Shown here in pieces: positions 9,418-18,752 of a stretch of DNA of 63,645 nt; positions within the stretch are counted from its first letter, which is position 1; every line of letters starts with the position of its first letter. Both the position numbers and the translations under genes were made by a program. Under the pieces are notes generated by a model. The model did no database searches. It worked only from the letters and a program-made list of their open reading frames with translations, and was not told the DNA's origin. Location: contig NZ_BDQY01000019.1 in assembly GCF_002724055.1 (NCBI RefSeq), positions 1 to 63,645 on the forward strand. Direction: 5' to 3'. The DNA is from Tepidibacter mesophilus. GTDB taxonomy: Bacteria > Bacillota > Clostridia > Peptostreptococcales > Peptostreptococcaceae.

Positions 9418-9490
9418 TAGGTAAAGCAAGTTTGCTATAGCGATTTAGCTGTCGATTTCATGAAAAAGATTGCTAAAACCGATAAGTGAA
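9418..9490 (+). other. Possible structured RNA leader upstream of the POT transporter
   Basis: Short self-complementary segments cluster here. AGCA and TGCT pair at 9425-9435, and TAGCGATTT (9438-9446) can pair with AGATTGCTA (9467-9475). A G-rich, ribosome-site-like GAGGGGGGAAG (9395-9405) lies just upstream with no start codon in reach. The end of the segment weakly recalls the 3' part of the c-di-GMP-I riboswitch at 18.8 kb, but the conserved GACGCAAAG is missing. I cannot assign a class. Confidence 0.25.
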
Positions 9491-9519
9491 ACTTAAAAAT
9501 TTATGTTAGGAGGAGAATT

Positions 9520-10893
9520 ATGAGTGAAATTACAGTAAATAACAAAAGACCTTTTGGTTTTTATATTTGTTCTATGGCATTTGTTCTAGAAAGAATGGCG
9601 TATTATTCTGCCAAAGGTATTATGTTTTTCTTTATTTCTTATACTTTAATAACAGGTGGATTAGGTCTTACTAAGGTTGAAGCTGCACTAATACAATCAA
9701 ATCTTGTTGCATTTACCTATCTTGCACCACTTATCGGAGGATATATTACTGATAGATATATAGGAGCAAGATATTGTGTTCCAGTAGGACTACTTTTAAT
9801 GGCTGGAGGATACTATGTTGGATCAACTGCAACAGATCTTACTGGTATGCATATGTTAGTAATACTTGTTTCTATAGGTACTGGTCTTTTTAAGGGTAAC
9901 GTGTCTGCACTTACTGGATCTTTATTTACGGATAAAAAGCAACTAGACTCAGCCTTTTCAACACAATACTCATTTGTTAATATTGGTGCTTTTATAGGTA
10001 CTACAGTTCTAGGAGCTCTTTATATGACAACTTTTAAACAAGGTGATGTTTTAGGCTTTAGACCTGTTTTCCAAATCTGTAGTGCTATTTGTGTAGTTAA
10101 TGCTATTTGGTTTTTATTTGGTACAAGATTCCTTGGAGAAATAGGAAAAAAACCATTTAAAGCTGGAAAGAATACGGAAGTTAAAGAGGAAACTGAAGTT
10201 AAACCATTAACAAAATCTGAAAAGAAGAAAGTTTTTGCTATTGTACTTGTATCTATGTTTTCAGTAGTATTTTGGGTATTTTGGTATTTAACTTATTTAG
10301 CTGCTTACGATTATGGTGATCAGTTTATAGATATGGTTGTGAATGGATTTGAAGTTCCGCTTTTATGGTTTGACTCACTAAATTCATTTGCATGTATTGC
10401 TCTTGGACCAGTACTTGGTGCACTTTGGTTTAAATTATCGAAGAGACCTCAAGGGGATTTAAGTTTATTTAAAAAATTAGCATTAGGTCTTGGTTTCCTT
10501 GGTACAGCTTTCTTAATGCTAGTACTTGCAGAATTTTCAAGAGGTGTTGGTGCAGATGCTACATCTAAAGCAGGTCTTGTTTACCTTGTTGCATTTGGAT
10601 TGCTTCTAAGTATAGGAGAAATGCTATTCTCACCACTTGGGAACTCTTTTGTAACTAAATATGCACCAAATAAAATGTATTCTGTTTTACTTGGTGTTTG
10701 GACTTTTGCTACATTCTTAGCTGGAAAATCATATGGATACCTATATGCATTGACTTCAAAATTCTCTGTAATACAAGCATATACTGCGATTCCAATAATT
10801 TTATTCGTATGTGCAATACTTTTATTCTCTTTTGATAAAAAGTTAGTAAAATTGCTTGAAGATGAAGAACTTGAAAATAAAGAATTAGTTTAA
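9520..10893 (+). CDS. POT-family proton-coupled di-/tripeptide transporter
   Basis: A 457-residue integral membrane protein with 12-14 predicted helices. The POT signature ERMAYY (residues 24-29, ExxERxxxY-type proton-coupling motif) and GGYITDRYIGARY on the first cytoplasmic loop identify the oligopeptide-transporter branch of the major facilitator superfamily (DtpT-like). It would import peptides with protons, suiting an amino-acid fermenter. AGGAGGAG precedes the ATG. The gene is monocistronic with an unusually long upstream region (703 bases). Confidence 0.93.
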   Translation: MSEITVNNKRPFGFYICSMAFVLERMAYYSAKGIMFFFISYTLITGGLGLTKVEAALIQSNLVAFTYLAPLIGGYITDRYIGARYCVPVGLLLMAGGYYVGSTATDLTGMHMLVILVSIGTGLFKGNVSALTGSLFTDKKQLDSAFSTQYSFVNIGAFIGTTVLGALYMTTFKQGDVLGFRPVFQICSAICVVNAIWFLFGTRFLGEIGKKPFKAGKNTEVKEETEVKPLTKSEKKKVFAIVLVSMFSVVFWVFWYLTYLAAYDYGDQFIDMVVNGFEVPLLWFDSLNSFACIALGPVLGALWFKLSKRPQGDLSLFKKLALGLGFLGTAFLMLVLAEFSRGVGADATSKAGLVYLVAFGLLLSIGEMLFSPLGNSFVTKYAPNKMYSVLLGVWTFATFLAGKSYGYLYALTSKFSVIQAYTAIPIILFVCAILLFSFDKKLVKLLEDEELENKELV

Positions 10894-10947
10894 AAAGAAC
10901 GAACTGCATAAAATATAAAATTCGAGATTTGTATTATAATTTTATTA

Positions 10948-10986
10948 AAAAAATGGCTATTTTTTCTAAGTGGCCATTTTTTTTAG
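10948..10986 (+). terminator. Terminator of the peptide transporter gene
   Basis: AAAAAATGGC and GGCCATTTTTT flank an AT loop and end in a run of eight T. Confidence 0.75.
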
Positions 10987-11145
10987 CAAATTTTTATAGA
11001 ATCATTAAATAACTCAGATATAGGCATTGAAAAAAAGCTTTAAGATTATTAATGGAGAATATATTCATAAAATTTTGGTATATATTAAAAATTTGGATGT
11101 AGTATATTAATTTATATGTATAACCATAAATTTACTATTTACATT

Positions 11146-11184
11146 CCTTCTGTCTTGGGCAAATTAAATATAATAGACAGAAGG
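11146..11184. promoter_or_regulatory. Inverted repeat around a -10 element and reaching the ribosome-binding site
   Basis: CCTTCTGTCT (11146-11155) and AGACAGAAGG (11175-11184) are perfect 10-bp arms separated by 19 bases. A TATAAT sits inside at 11169-11174, and the right arm runs into the GGGAGG of the next gene. It could be a repressor operator. If transcription starts upstream, it could instead be an RNA hairpin that hides the ribosome site. Confidence 0.5.
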
Positions 11185-11195
11185 GAGGTTTTTTA

Positions 11196-11342
11196 ATGAC
11201 TAAAAAAGCTAAAAAATTAAAAATACAAAAAAGTATACATCAAAAACATAAAAATAATACATTTAAATACACTTTAGACATTGATACTACTTTGATGGAT
11301 ATAAATACAGTTGTAAATGAAGGAAAAAATAAATCTTATTAA
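11196..11342 (+). CDS. Small basic protein, 48 residues, function unknown
   Basis: A short gene with a very good ribosome site (AAGGGAGG, 11181-11188). The product starts MTKKAKKLKIQKSIHQKHKN, strongly basic, and ends with an acidic, Thr-rich second half. There is no transmembrane segment and no cysteine. A terminator directly follows the stop, which supports a real, separately expressed gene. The lysine-rich N-terminus might contact nucleic acid, but I do not recognise a family. Confidence 0.6.
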   Translation: MTKKAKKLKIQKSIHQKHKNNTFKYTLDIDTTLMDINTVVNEGKNKSY

Positions 11343-11346
11343 AACT

Positions 11347-11372
11347 AAAAGGACTGAAAAGTCCTTTTTTAA
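11347..11372 (+). terminator. Terminator of the 48-residue protein gene
   Basis: AAAAGGACT, GAAA loop, AGTCCTTTTTTT. Confidence 0.8.
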
Positions 11373-11424
11373 TGCAGAAAAATAAATTTTATAATAAATC
11401 AACAAGGTTCAAACAAAAAAAGTA

Positions 11425-11452
11425 TTGAAAATCAAAAAAACTGTGATATAAT
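11425..11452 (+). promoter_or_regulatory. Predicted promoter of hom-lysC
   Basis: TTGAAA (11425-11430), a 16-base spacer, then TATAAT (11447-11452) with an extended TG at 11444-11445. Confidence 0.7.
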
Positions 11453-11528
11453 GTATTTTATATAAATACAAATGTCTTTTATAGAAAGACAAAAAAACAG
11501 AAATTTGATTCAAGAAAGGGGTATTGAA

Positions 11529-12794
11529 ATGATAAAAATAGGGCTTTTAGGTTTTGGGACAGTTGGAACAGGAGTATACGAAATTATAAATAATACTGAA
11601 AATAATTTAAGAAGACTTTTGAATAAAGAGATTCAGGTTAGTAAAATATTAGTTAGAGATATGAATAAAAATAGGAATGTAGATGCCCCTAAGGATATAT
11701 TCACAAAAAATCCATTGGATATATTAGAGAATCCTGAAATTGACATTGTTGTTGAAGTTATGGGAGGAATAGATGATGCTTATAAATATATATGTCTTGC
11801 ATTTAAAAACAATAAACATGTTGTAACTGCAAATAAAGCTGTTGTTTCAAAATATATAGATACTTTCTTACAACTTTCTAATAAGTACAATAAAGGATTT
11901 TTATTCGAGGCAAGTGTTGGGGGGGGAATACCAATTATAAAGCCTTTAAAGCAGAGTGCTAGAATTAACAATATAAGCAATGTTAGAGGAATACTAAATG
12001 GAACTACAAATTTTATTTTGACAAAGATGTGTGATGAAAATCTAAGCTTTAATGAGGCTTTGGATATGGCTAAAAAATTAGGTTATGCAGAGGCTGACCC
12101 TACTGATGATATTGAAGGGTATGATGTTAAAAGAAAGCTTGCTATATTATCCTCTATAGCATTTAACAATAAAACAGACGTAGATAGTATTATGTGTAGG
12201 GGTATAAGCTCTATAAGTAAAGATGATATCAATATGTTTAAGAAGTTAGGGCTTGTATCAAAGTTAGTTGGAAGTGCAATTTCTAATGGTAACAACTACT
12301 CTGCAAGCGTTGAGCCTGTGCTTTTAAATGAAAGTTCTACTTTTACAACTGTTAAAGATGCATTTAATATAGTATCTATTACAGGAGATGTTATTGGTGA
12401 GTTGCAGTTTTACGGTCAAGGAGCAGGTAAAAATCCTACTGCAAATGCAGTGGTTTCAGATATATTTGATATTGTGACTGATCAATACAAAAGAGATGAT
12501 TTTGTACAAAATGGAAATTTAATATCTACAGGTATAGATTTATTTGAAGGAAGATATTATATAAGGGTAAGTCCTGATAATAAGAGTGATATGTCAAAAG
12601 TTTTGAAATTGATGGATTTGGATAAACTAAAATATGAAATACTTAGTATGAATGAAAATTTAATAGTTATAACTGATGTTGTAAGAGCTGATAGAATAGA
12701 GCAGTTTATAAGTAAGTTAAATATGCTTAAAGAAGAATATTGCTATATGAGAATTGAAGAAGATATTATAAATTTAAAATATGAGGCAAAATGA
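11529..12794 (+). CDS. hom: Homoserine dehydrogenase
   Basis: A 421-residue enzyme reducing aspartate semialdehyde to homoserine for threonine and methionine. The N-terminal Rossmann motif is GLLGFGTVGTGVYE. GGIPIIKPLK and GTTNFIL mark the catalytic domain, and the last ~80 residues look like an ACT regulatory domain. The frame is open from 11472, but ATG 11529 has the ribosome site (AAGAAAGGGG) and matches the family N-terminus. It is followed 21 bases later by lysC. Confidence 0.95.
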   Translation: MIKIGLLGFGTVGTGVYEIINNTENNLRRLLNKEIQVSKILVRDMNKNRNVDAPKDIFTKNPLDILENPEIDIVVEVMGGIDDAYKYICLAFKNNKHVVTANKAVVSKYIDTFLQLSNKYNKGFLFEASVGGGIPIIKPLKQSARINNISNVRGILNGTTNFILTKMCDENLSFNEALDMAKKLGYAEADPTDDIEGYDVKRKLAILSSIAFNNKTDVDSIMCRGISSISKDDINMFKKLGLVSKLVGSAISNGNNYSASVEPVLLNESSTFTTVKDAFNIVSITGDVIGELQFYGQGAGKNPTANAVVSDIFDIVTDQYKRDDFVQNGNLISTGIDLFEGRYYIRVSPDNKSDMSKVLKLMDLDKLKYEILSMNENLIVITDVVRADRIEQFISKLNMLKEEYCYMRIEEDIINLKYEAK

Positions 12795-12815
12795 TGTAAT
12801 AAATGGGGGAATAGT

Positions 12816-14063
12816 ATGGAAAATATAATTGTTCAAAAGTATGGAGGAAGCTCTGTAGGGTCAATAGATAGAATAAAGAATGTTGCAAAGCAGGTTGTAA
12901 AAGCAAAATATAGCAATAACAAAGTTGTTGTAGTAGTATCGGCTATGGGGAATACTACTAATGAATTGATTGAAAAAGCTATGAATGTAAATAAAAACCC
13001 ATCAAGTAGGGAAATGGATATGCTTTTATCAACTGGTGAGCAAATGTCAATATCACTTCTTGCCATGGCTATTCAAGAACTGAATGAAGAGGTAGTATCA
13101 TTAAATGGATATCAATGCAAAATATTAACTGACGACAAGCACAAGAAAGCAAGAATTATGGATATCGATAGTACACGAATAAAGAAAGAATTAGAACAAG
13201 GGAAAATAGTAATAGTTGCAGGGTTTCAGGGAGTATCACAAAGCAATGATATAACTACATTGGGGAGAGGTGGATCAGATACTACAGCAGTTGCATTAGC
13301 ATCTGTATTAAATGCAAGTAAATGTGAGATTTATACTGATGTAGATGGAGTATATACATCAGATCCAAGAATTATAAAAGGAGCAAAACTTCTTGATAGA
13401 ATTTCATACGATGAAATGTTAGAGCTTGCAAGTTTAGGAGCTAAAGTTCTTCATCCTAGATGTGTAGAACTTGCTAGAAAATATAGAATACCCCTTGTAG
13501 TGAAATCTAGCTTTAATAATAAATGTAAAGGCACAGAGATTATGGAGGCGAATAATGTGGAGAAGGTATTGATAAGAGGAGTTTCTTTAGATGAAAGTAT
13601 AGCTAAGGTTTCTATACTTGAAGTTCCAGATGAGCCAGGAATCTCATATAAATTATTTAATGAGTTATCAAATAACAATATACAGGTTGATATGATAATA
13701 CAAAATATAAATAGAGAAAACATAAATGATATTTCTTTTACGGTAAAGACTGAGGATTTGAAAGATGTTCAAACTATATCAAGTGAACTAAAAAACAAAA
13801 TTAATGCTAAAGATCTAGTTATAGATAAATCTGTTTCAAAAATATCAATAGTAGGAACTGGGATAGCTGGGAATTCTAATGTTGCATCTATTTTCTTTAA
13901 AAGTCTTTATGAGTTAGGAGTTAATATACAGATGATAAGTACATCAGAAATAAAGATATCTTGTATAATAGATAATAAAAAAGGAAGAGAAGCTTTGCAA
14001 TATGTGAATCAAAAATTTAAGTTGTGTGGTGAATGTTATATACTTGAAGAAAAAGTTGTCTGA
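12816..14063 (+). CDS. lysC: Aspartate kinase
   Basis: A 415-residue enzyme phosphorylating aspartate, the entry step to Lys, Thr and Met. KYGGSSVGS (residues 8-16) is the kinase N-terminal motif. GRGGSDTTAVALA and EIYTDVDGVYTSDPR line the active site. Two ACT repeats at ~265-415 give feedback control. GGGGGAATAGT precedes the ATG. Pairing with hom suggests service to threonine/methionine; no lysine riboswitch or T-box is present. A terminator follows. Confidence 0.95.
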   Translation: MENIIVQKYGGSSVGSIDRIKNVAKQVVKAKYSNNKVVVVVSAMGNTTNELIEKAMNVNKNPSSREMDMLLSTGEQMSISLLAMAIQELNEEVVSLNGYQCKILTDDKHKKARIMDIDSTRIKKELEQGKIVIVAGFQGVSQSNDITTLGRGGSDTTAVALASVLNASKCEIYTDVDGVYTSDPRIIKGAKLLDRISYDEMLELASLGAKVLHPRCVELARKYRIPLVVKSSFNNKCKGTEIMEANNVEKVLIRGVSLDESIAKVSILEVPDEPGISYKLFNELSNNNIQVDMIIQNINRENINDISFTVKTEDLKDVQTISSELKNKINAKDLVIDKSVSKISIVGTGIAGNSNVASIFFKSLYELGVNIQMISTSEIKISCIIDNKKGREALQYVNQKFKLCGECYILEEKVV

Positions 14064-14066
14064 TAG

Positions 14067-14110
14067 TAAGTGCTGTGGACTATAAAATTAGCCATGGCAC
14101 TTATTTTTAT
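14067..14110 (+). terminator. Terminator of hom-lysC
   Basis: TAAGTGCTGTGG pairs with CCATGGCACTTA using G-T pairs, then TTTTTAT follows. Confidence 0.7.
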
Positions 14111-14162
14111 GTTATATTAATACTTATGGATAAAATAAACATGAAAAGAGGATTATATAATT

Positions 14163-15599
14163 ATGTTAAATTTTAAAGATTATAATTTAAGCGATGAAAT
14201 ATTAAAAGCTATAGATAGATTAAACTATACATCACCTACACCAGTTCAAGAAAAAGTAATTCCACTAGCACTTAAAGGAAGAGATGTTGTAGTTAAATCT
14301 CAAACGGGAAGTGGAAAAACAGCATCGTTTGCAATACCTATATGTGATAAGGTTGATTGGGATGAGAATAAGCCACAGGCTTTAATTATTACTCCAACAA
14401 GAGAACTTGCAATTCAAGTAAGAGAAGAGTTCTTTAATATAGGTAGATTCAAAAGACTTAAGGTATCTGAAGTATATGGACAATTTTCATTTAGAAGACA
14501 GCAAAAAGAGCTTAAACAAAAGACTCATATAGTAGTAGGAACTCCGGGAAGATTGATAGATCATATGGAAAGAGGAACTATAGATTTATCTATGATTAAA
14601 TATTTAGTTATAGACGAAGCTGATGAAATGTTAAATATGGGATTTATAGAGCAGATTGAAGCTATAATAGAAAAACTTCCTAAGAATAGAATAACTATGC
14701 TACTTTCTGCAACTATGCCTAAAGATATACAAAACCTGTGTAAATCATATATGAAGGATTATGAGCAGATAGAAATTGAAGCTCAAAATCTAACTGTTGA
14801 TAAAATAAATCAAGAAAAATATTTTATAAATGAAGAAAATAAGTTCGAATTTTTAAAGAATATCTTAGTAGTTGAAAATCCAGATAGATGCATGATATTT
14901 TGCAACACAAAAAAAATGGTTGATGAGCTTTATGATAATCTATCTGGTTGGATAAAATCTTGTAGCAAAATTCATGGTGGAATGGAGCAACAAGATAGAA
15001 CCAAGGTTATGGATGATTTTAGAAAAGGTAAATTTAGACATTTAATAGCTACAGACGTTGCGGCTAGAGGTATTGATATAGATGGAATAACTCATGTTAT
15101 AAATTATGATACACCTGAGGATAAAGAAGATTATGTTCACAGAATAGGAAGAACTGCTCGTGCAAGCAAATCGGGTAAGTCTATTACTTTCGTAACAGAA
15201 GATGATATGAAATTTATAGATGTTATACAAAAGTATATAAATAAGGAAATAGAATCTAAAGAACATCCAGATAAACTTACAGTAGATAAATCTAGAGATG
15301 ATTTTAATGAAAAAAATAGTACAAAATTAGATATTGGCCCACTAAAGAGTGAAAAAGTAAGTGAAGGAATTATGAAGCTTCATATAAATGCAGGTAAGAA
15401 AACTAAGATGCGCCCTGTAGATGTAGTTGGAACTCTTTGCAATATAGAAGGAATGACTGCTGCTGATATAGGGATTATAAATATAATAGATGTATCTACT
15501 TTTGTAGAAATATTGAATGGAAAAGGTGAAATGGTTTATAACGCTCTTCAGGGAAGACCTATTAAGGGGAGAGTTAGAAGAGTTAGTAAGGTTGATTAA
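14163..15599 (+). CDS. dbpA: DEAD-box RNA helicase, DbpA type
   Basis: A 478-residue ATP-dependent RNA helicase. The motifs run in order: Q-motif region, QTGSGKT (~48-54), PTRELA, TPGR, DEAD (~150), SAT, then domain 2 with ARGID and HRIGRTAR. The C-terminal ~75 residues (MRPVDVVGTLCNIEGMTA...) match the RNA-binding domain of DbpA/YxiN, which targets helix 92 of 23S rRNA for 50S assembly. The DbpA assignment rests on that domain. The gene is monocistronic with its own terminator. Confidence 0.9.
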   Translation: MLNFKDYNLSDEILKAIDRLNYTSPTPVQEKVIPLALKGRDVVVKSQTGSGKTASFAIPICDKVDWDENKPQALIITPTRELAIQVREEFFNIGRFKRLKVSEVYGQFSFRRQQKELKQKTHIVVGTPGRLIDHMERGTIDLSMIKYLVIDEADEMLNMGFIEQIEAIIEKLPKNRITMLLSATMPKDIQNLCKSYMKDYEQIEIEAQNLTVDKINQEKYFINEENKFEFLKNILVVENPDRCMIFCNTKKMVDELYDNLSGWIKSCSKIHGGMEQQDRTKVMDDFRKGKFRHLIATDVAARGIDIDGITHVINYDTPEDKEDYVHRIGRTARASKSGKSITFVTEDDMKFIDVIQKYINKEIESKEHPDKLTVDKSRDDFNEKNSTKLDIGPLKSEKVSEGIMKLHINAGKKTKMRPVDVVGTLCNIEGMTAADIGIINIIDVSTFVEILNGKGEMVYNALQGRPIKGRVRRVSKVD

Positions 15600-15648
15600 A
15601 ATTATAGTAAGAAATACAGTAAGAAATTAAATATAGAACTTTATAATG

Positions 15649-15690
15649 GATAACAGGTAAACTATTATTGTATATTTTGCCTGTTATTTT
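15649..15690 (+). terminator. Terminator of the helicase gene
   Basis: GATAACAGGTAAA pairs with TTTTGCCTGTTATT and is followed by TT. Confidence 0.65.
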
Positions 15691-15704
15691 CCGTTTACTA
15701 TTTA

Positions 15705-15731
15705 TAAAAAAAATAAAAAAGTATCCGATAT
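15705..15731 (+). promoter_or_regulatory. Sigma-D (flagellar/chemotaxis) type promoter
   Basis: TAAA (15705-15708), exactly 15 bases, then TCCGATAT (15724-15731). The sigma-28/sigma-D consensus is TAAA-N15-GCCGATAA. It lies 33 bases upstream of a chemoreceptor start, the class of gene this factor normally serves. Confidence 0.72.
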
Positions 15732-15763
15732 CTTAATTAAGACAGTTGAAAGGGGAATTACTT

Positions 15764-17539
15764 ATGAAAAAGATAAGCAATAAAATAATATTATTGACAA
15801 TTTTTACATCTATGATTACAGCATTGTTTATAGGCGGAAGTAATATATACTCAATGAAAAAAGCAAATGACAATATGATGAAATTAGTTGAAACATCAGC
15901 TAGAGAAGATTATGACACAATGATTAAACAACAGGTTGATAGTGTGATATTTATGTTAGGCAGTATATATAGCAAATATGAAACAGGGGAAATTACATTA
16001 GAAGAAGCTAAAAAACAAGGTGCTGATTTAGTTAGAGATATTAGGTATGGAGAAGAAGGATATTTTTGGATTGATACATATGATGGAGAAAATGTTGTTC
16101 TTCTTGGGAAAGATGTCGAGGGAACGAATAGAATGAATCTGCAAGATACAAAGGGAAAGTACATAGTAAAAGAAATTATAGCTAATGGATTAAAAGAAGG
16201 AGGAGAATATACAGATTATTTTTTTCCTAAACAAGGGGAAGAAACTTCGTCTCCAAAACGTGCTTACAGTAGATCTTTTGAACAATTTGAATGGGTAATT
16301 GGAACAGGAAATTATACAGATGATATAGACGAATTCATTGCACACAAAAAAAATCTTTTACAAAAGCAGATTGAAAATAGTGTCAAAGTTACTATAGGAC
16401 TATCTTTATTAGTATTGGCAATAGGGGTCATTTTATCTTTATACTTTTCCAAAAAGATAACTAATCCTATTTTAGTAATAACAGATATTGTTAATAAAAC
16501 AGCTAATCTAGACTTAGCCTATGATAAAAACTTTGAAAAAATACTTGAATATAAGGATGAAACAGGCATTATATCTAAAGCAGTTGCTAATTTGAGAAAA
16601 GAACTTAGAGGAATTGTTGGGATGATACAAGAAAATTCAAGTGAACTTCTAAAACGTTCATATGGAATATCAAATTCTACTAATGAAATAGTGGGCGGGA
16701 TAGAAAGCGTCAATAGGGCTATAGAAGAATTAGCTTCTGGATCATGTGATCAGGCAGAGGAAGCTCAAATGAGTGTAACAAATCTTCAAAAACTTGCAAA
16801 TGAAATTAATGCATCAGTAGATGCTTCACAAAAAGTTAAAAAAGATACTGATAAGTCAAGGAAGGCAAATGCTGAGGGAATAAAGAATATGAGAATATTG
16901 GTAGATAAGTTTGAACAAACAACAAAAGCTAATGATGAGGTAGCTCAAAATGTAGATATTCTTAAAGATAAATCAAATTCAATTGGACAGATAGTAGGTA
17001 CTATTGAAGATATAGCAGAACAAACAAATCTTCTAGCTTTAAATGCAGCTATAGAATCAGCAAGAGCTGGAGAGGCTGGAAGAGGATTTGCGGTTGTAGC
17101 AGAACAAATAAGAAAACTAGCAGAACAAACAGGATTATCTACAAAAAGAATAAGTGATATGATAGAAGAAATTCAAAAGCAAGTAGATGAAGTAAAGATA
17201 AATATTGGTAAAGGTCAGGACATAAATAAAGAAGCGATTGAATCTATGCAAGAATCTGAAAAGTCATTTGAAAGTATAGATACAACTATCGAGAATATGG
17301 CACAGAATATAGACAGCCTGATTCAAAATATAAATCTTGTGAATAAAGATAAGGATGAAGTTGTAGTCTCAATAGAAGGAATATCAGCCATAACACAACA
17401 ATCAAGCGCATCGACTCAAATGGTTTTATGTTCTATGGAGGAACAAAGCAATATAATCCAAGATATATCAAGTAATGCTAACGATTTAAAAAATGTAGCC
17501 GATACATTAGATCAAGTAGTTAAAAAGTTTAGTTTATAA
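15764..17539 (+). CDS. Methyl-accepting chemotaxis protein with sCache_2 sensor
   Basis: A 591-residue receptor. One TM helix lies at ~8-28. A periplasmic-type single-Cache domain follows, with [25 protein letters not shown] and [14 protein letters not shown] second TM helix is at ~205-225, then HAMP and a long coiled-coil signalling domain with the conserved tip [20 protein letters not shown]. Such sCache receptors often sense small organic acids. ATG 15764 behind GAAAGGGG is preferred over the upstream in-frame TTG. Sigma-D control is inferred from the promoter. It converges on an HD-GYP gene. Confidence 0.92.
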   Translation: MKKISNKIILLTIFTSMITALFIGGSNIYSMKKANDNMMKLVETSAREDYDTMIKQQVDSVIFMLGSIYSKYETGEITLEEAKKQGADLVRDIRYGEEGYFWIDTYDGENVVLLGKDVEGTNRMNLQDTKGKYIVKEIIANGLKEGGEYTDYFFPKQGEETSSPKRAYSRSFEQFEWVIGTGNYTDDIDEFIAHKKNLLQKQIENSVKVTIGLSLLVLAIGVILSLYFSKKITNPILVITDIVNKTANLDLAYDKNFEKILEYKDETGIISKAVANLRKELRGIVGMIQENSSELLKRSYGISNSTNEIVGGIESVNRAIEELASGSCDQAEEAQMSVTNLQKLANEINASVDASQKVKKDTDKSRKANAEGIKNMRILVDKFEQTTKANDEVAQNVDILKDKSNSIGQIVGTIEDIAEQTNLLALNAAIESARAGEAGRGFAVVAEQIRKLAEQTGLSTKRISDMIEEIQKQVDEVKINIGKGQDINKEAIESMQESEKSFESIDTTIENMAQNIDSLIQNINLVNKDKDEVVVSIEGISAITQQSSASTQMVLCSMEEQSNIIQDISSNANDLKNVADTLDQVVKKFSL

Positions 17540-17569
17540 AAAAATATATAGTATATAAATTCATTTAGG

Positions 17570-17617
17570 ATTTTGTATTAAAAAAATACCCTGCAGGGTA
17601 TTTTTTTAATACAAAAT
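17570..17617. terminator. Perfect 48-bp palindrome, bidirectional terminator
   Basis: Each 24-base arm is an exact reverse complement of the other with no loop. The centre is CTGCAG, and A7/T7 tracts flank the GC core TACCCTGCAGGGTA. It separates the chemoreceptor from the convergent HD-GYP gene and can terminate both. Confidence 0.85.
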
Positions 17618-17621
17618 GATT

Positions 17622-18584
17622 TTAGTTATTATCTATAAATAAAGTTAATTCTTCTAAAAGATTATAATATTTATTTTTTGTCTTAACAATAGGTCTCATT
17701 GGCATATATTTATTCTGATGACATACTACACCTATATCTCCATTACTAAGCTTAACTTCCATACCTGTTGGGTATATATATATACTTTTTTTAAAAATGT
17801 TAACTATATTTACATCAAAGTAAGTAGATGATTTTCCTATAATTTCTTCAAAAGCTTCAAAAGGCTGTAATCCTTTTTTTGAGATTAAATTATCATATTC
17901 ACTACATATTGCAACTATTTTTGAAAACTCATATATATCATTTCCATTTTGTTGATTTGGATATCCTAACCCATCAACCCTTTCATGGTGTTGAAGTGCT
18001 ATTATATAAGAAGTAACGTTGATTCCTTTAGTATTTCTTAAAATATCTATTCCTTTAACTGTATGTTGTTCATCATCAGTTAAAGCGTATCCTATATCAT
18101 GTAAAAATGCACCCAATGTTAGATTATACATTTTTTCATAATTATAGTTCGAATTTATACCTATAATAGCAGAAAGAATGGCAACATTTAAACTATGAAC
18201 ATATATACTATTTTCTATATTTCTTACTCCGTTAGAAACTGAAAGTGTATTTTCTGAAATAGATAAATTTTGTAAAATTTCTTTGAGTAAATTTGTTATC
18301 TTTGATTCATCAAAATATCCATTTTTTTTTATTGAATTAAATGCATCTTCTAAAAGCATTATACATTTTAATTGAGTATTTACATCAATAACATCTTCTA
18401 CTATAATATCTTCAGTTCCTTCTTCTTCAACATAAGCACTATAAATACCAAGTTCATTTAGTTTTTTTATGGAAAAATTTGATAGTTTTCCTCCTTTGTT
18501 TAATACAACATGCCCATTTTTATTATAAACAGGTTTTGCCAACTCACTTCCAATGTATTTGTCTGATAAAAAAATTAATTTCAT
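17622..18584 (-). CDS. HD-GYP domain protein, predicted cyclic-di-GMP phosphodiesterase
   Basis: A 320-residue cytoplasmic protein. The first ~60 residues form a small N-terminal domain common in HD-GYP proteins. The HD domain has HD at 162-163 and the GYP signature HHERVDGLGYP at 199-209, complete with the residues needed for metal binding. The family hydrolyses c-di-GMP. A c-di-GMP-I riboswitch lies in its upstream region on the same strand, which strengthens the assignment. CAGGGAGGA is the ribosome site. There are no receiver or membrane segments. Confidence 0.88.
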   Translation of the reverse strand: MKLIFLSDKYIGSELAKPVYNKNGHVVLNKGGKLSNFSIKKLNELGIYSAYVEEEGTEDIIVEDVIDVNTQLKCIMLLEDAFNSIKKNGYFDESKITNLLKEILQNLSISENTLSVSNGVRNIENSIYVHSLNVAILSAIIGINSNYNYEKMYNLTLGAFLHDIGYALTDDEQHTVKGIDILRNTKGINVTSYIIALQHHERVDGLGYPNQQNGNDIYEFSKIVAICSEYDNLISKKGLQPFEAFEEIIGKSSTYFDVNIVNIFKKSIYIYPTGMEVKLSNGDIGVVCHQNKYMPMRPIVKTKNKYYNLLEELTLFIDNN

Positions 18585-18614
18585 ACACGCAGTCCTCCCT
18601 GACTATAATTTGAT

Positions 18615-18632
18615 ATAGTATTCTAATACTAT
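18615..18632. promoter_or_regulatory. Operator-like inverted repeat upstream of the HD-GYP gene
   Basis: ATAGTATT (18615-18622) and AATACTAT (18625-18632) form a perfect dyad 31 bases before the start codon. No cognate regulator is apparent. Confidence 0.35.
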
Positions 18633-18650
18633 TAGAAATCTATAAAAATA

Positions 18651-18682
18651 AAAAAGATGTCTATAGAACATAGACATCTTTT
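18651..18682 (-). terminator. Second intrinsic terminator between riboswitch and HD-GYP gene
   Basis: AAAAGATGTCTAT and ATAGACATCTTTT form a strong hairpin. Read on the minus strand it is followed by TTATTTTTA. Confidence 0.65.
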
Positions 18683-18752
18683 GCCTTAACATTTTTTATG
18701 TTATACATTTTAGTACTAAACAATTATCTGTTTTTAGATTTATTTAATACAC

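Noticed and set aside
9478-9486. CCGATAA as a second sigma-D promoter
   Set aside because: No TAAA lies 15 bases upstream.
9438-9490. Second c-di-GMP riboswitch upstream of the POT gene
   Set aside because: Similarity to the clear aptamer at 18.8 kb is limited to the 3' part; GACGCAAAG and the tetraloop are missing. Kept only as an unassigned leader.
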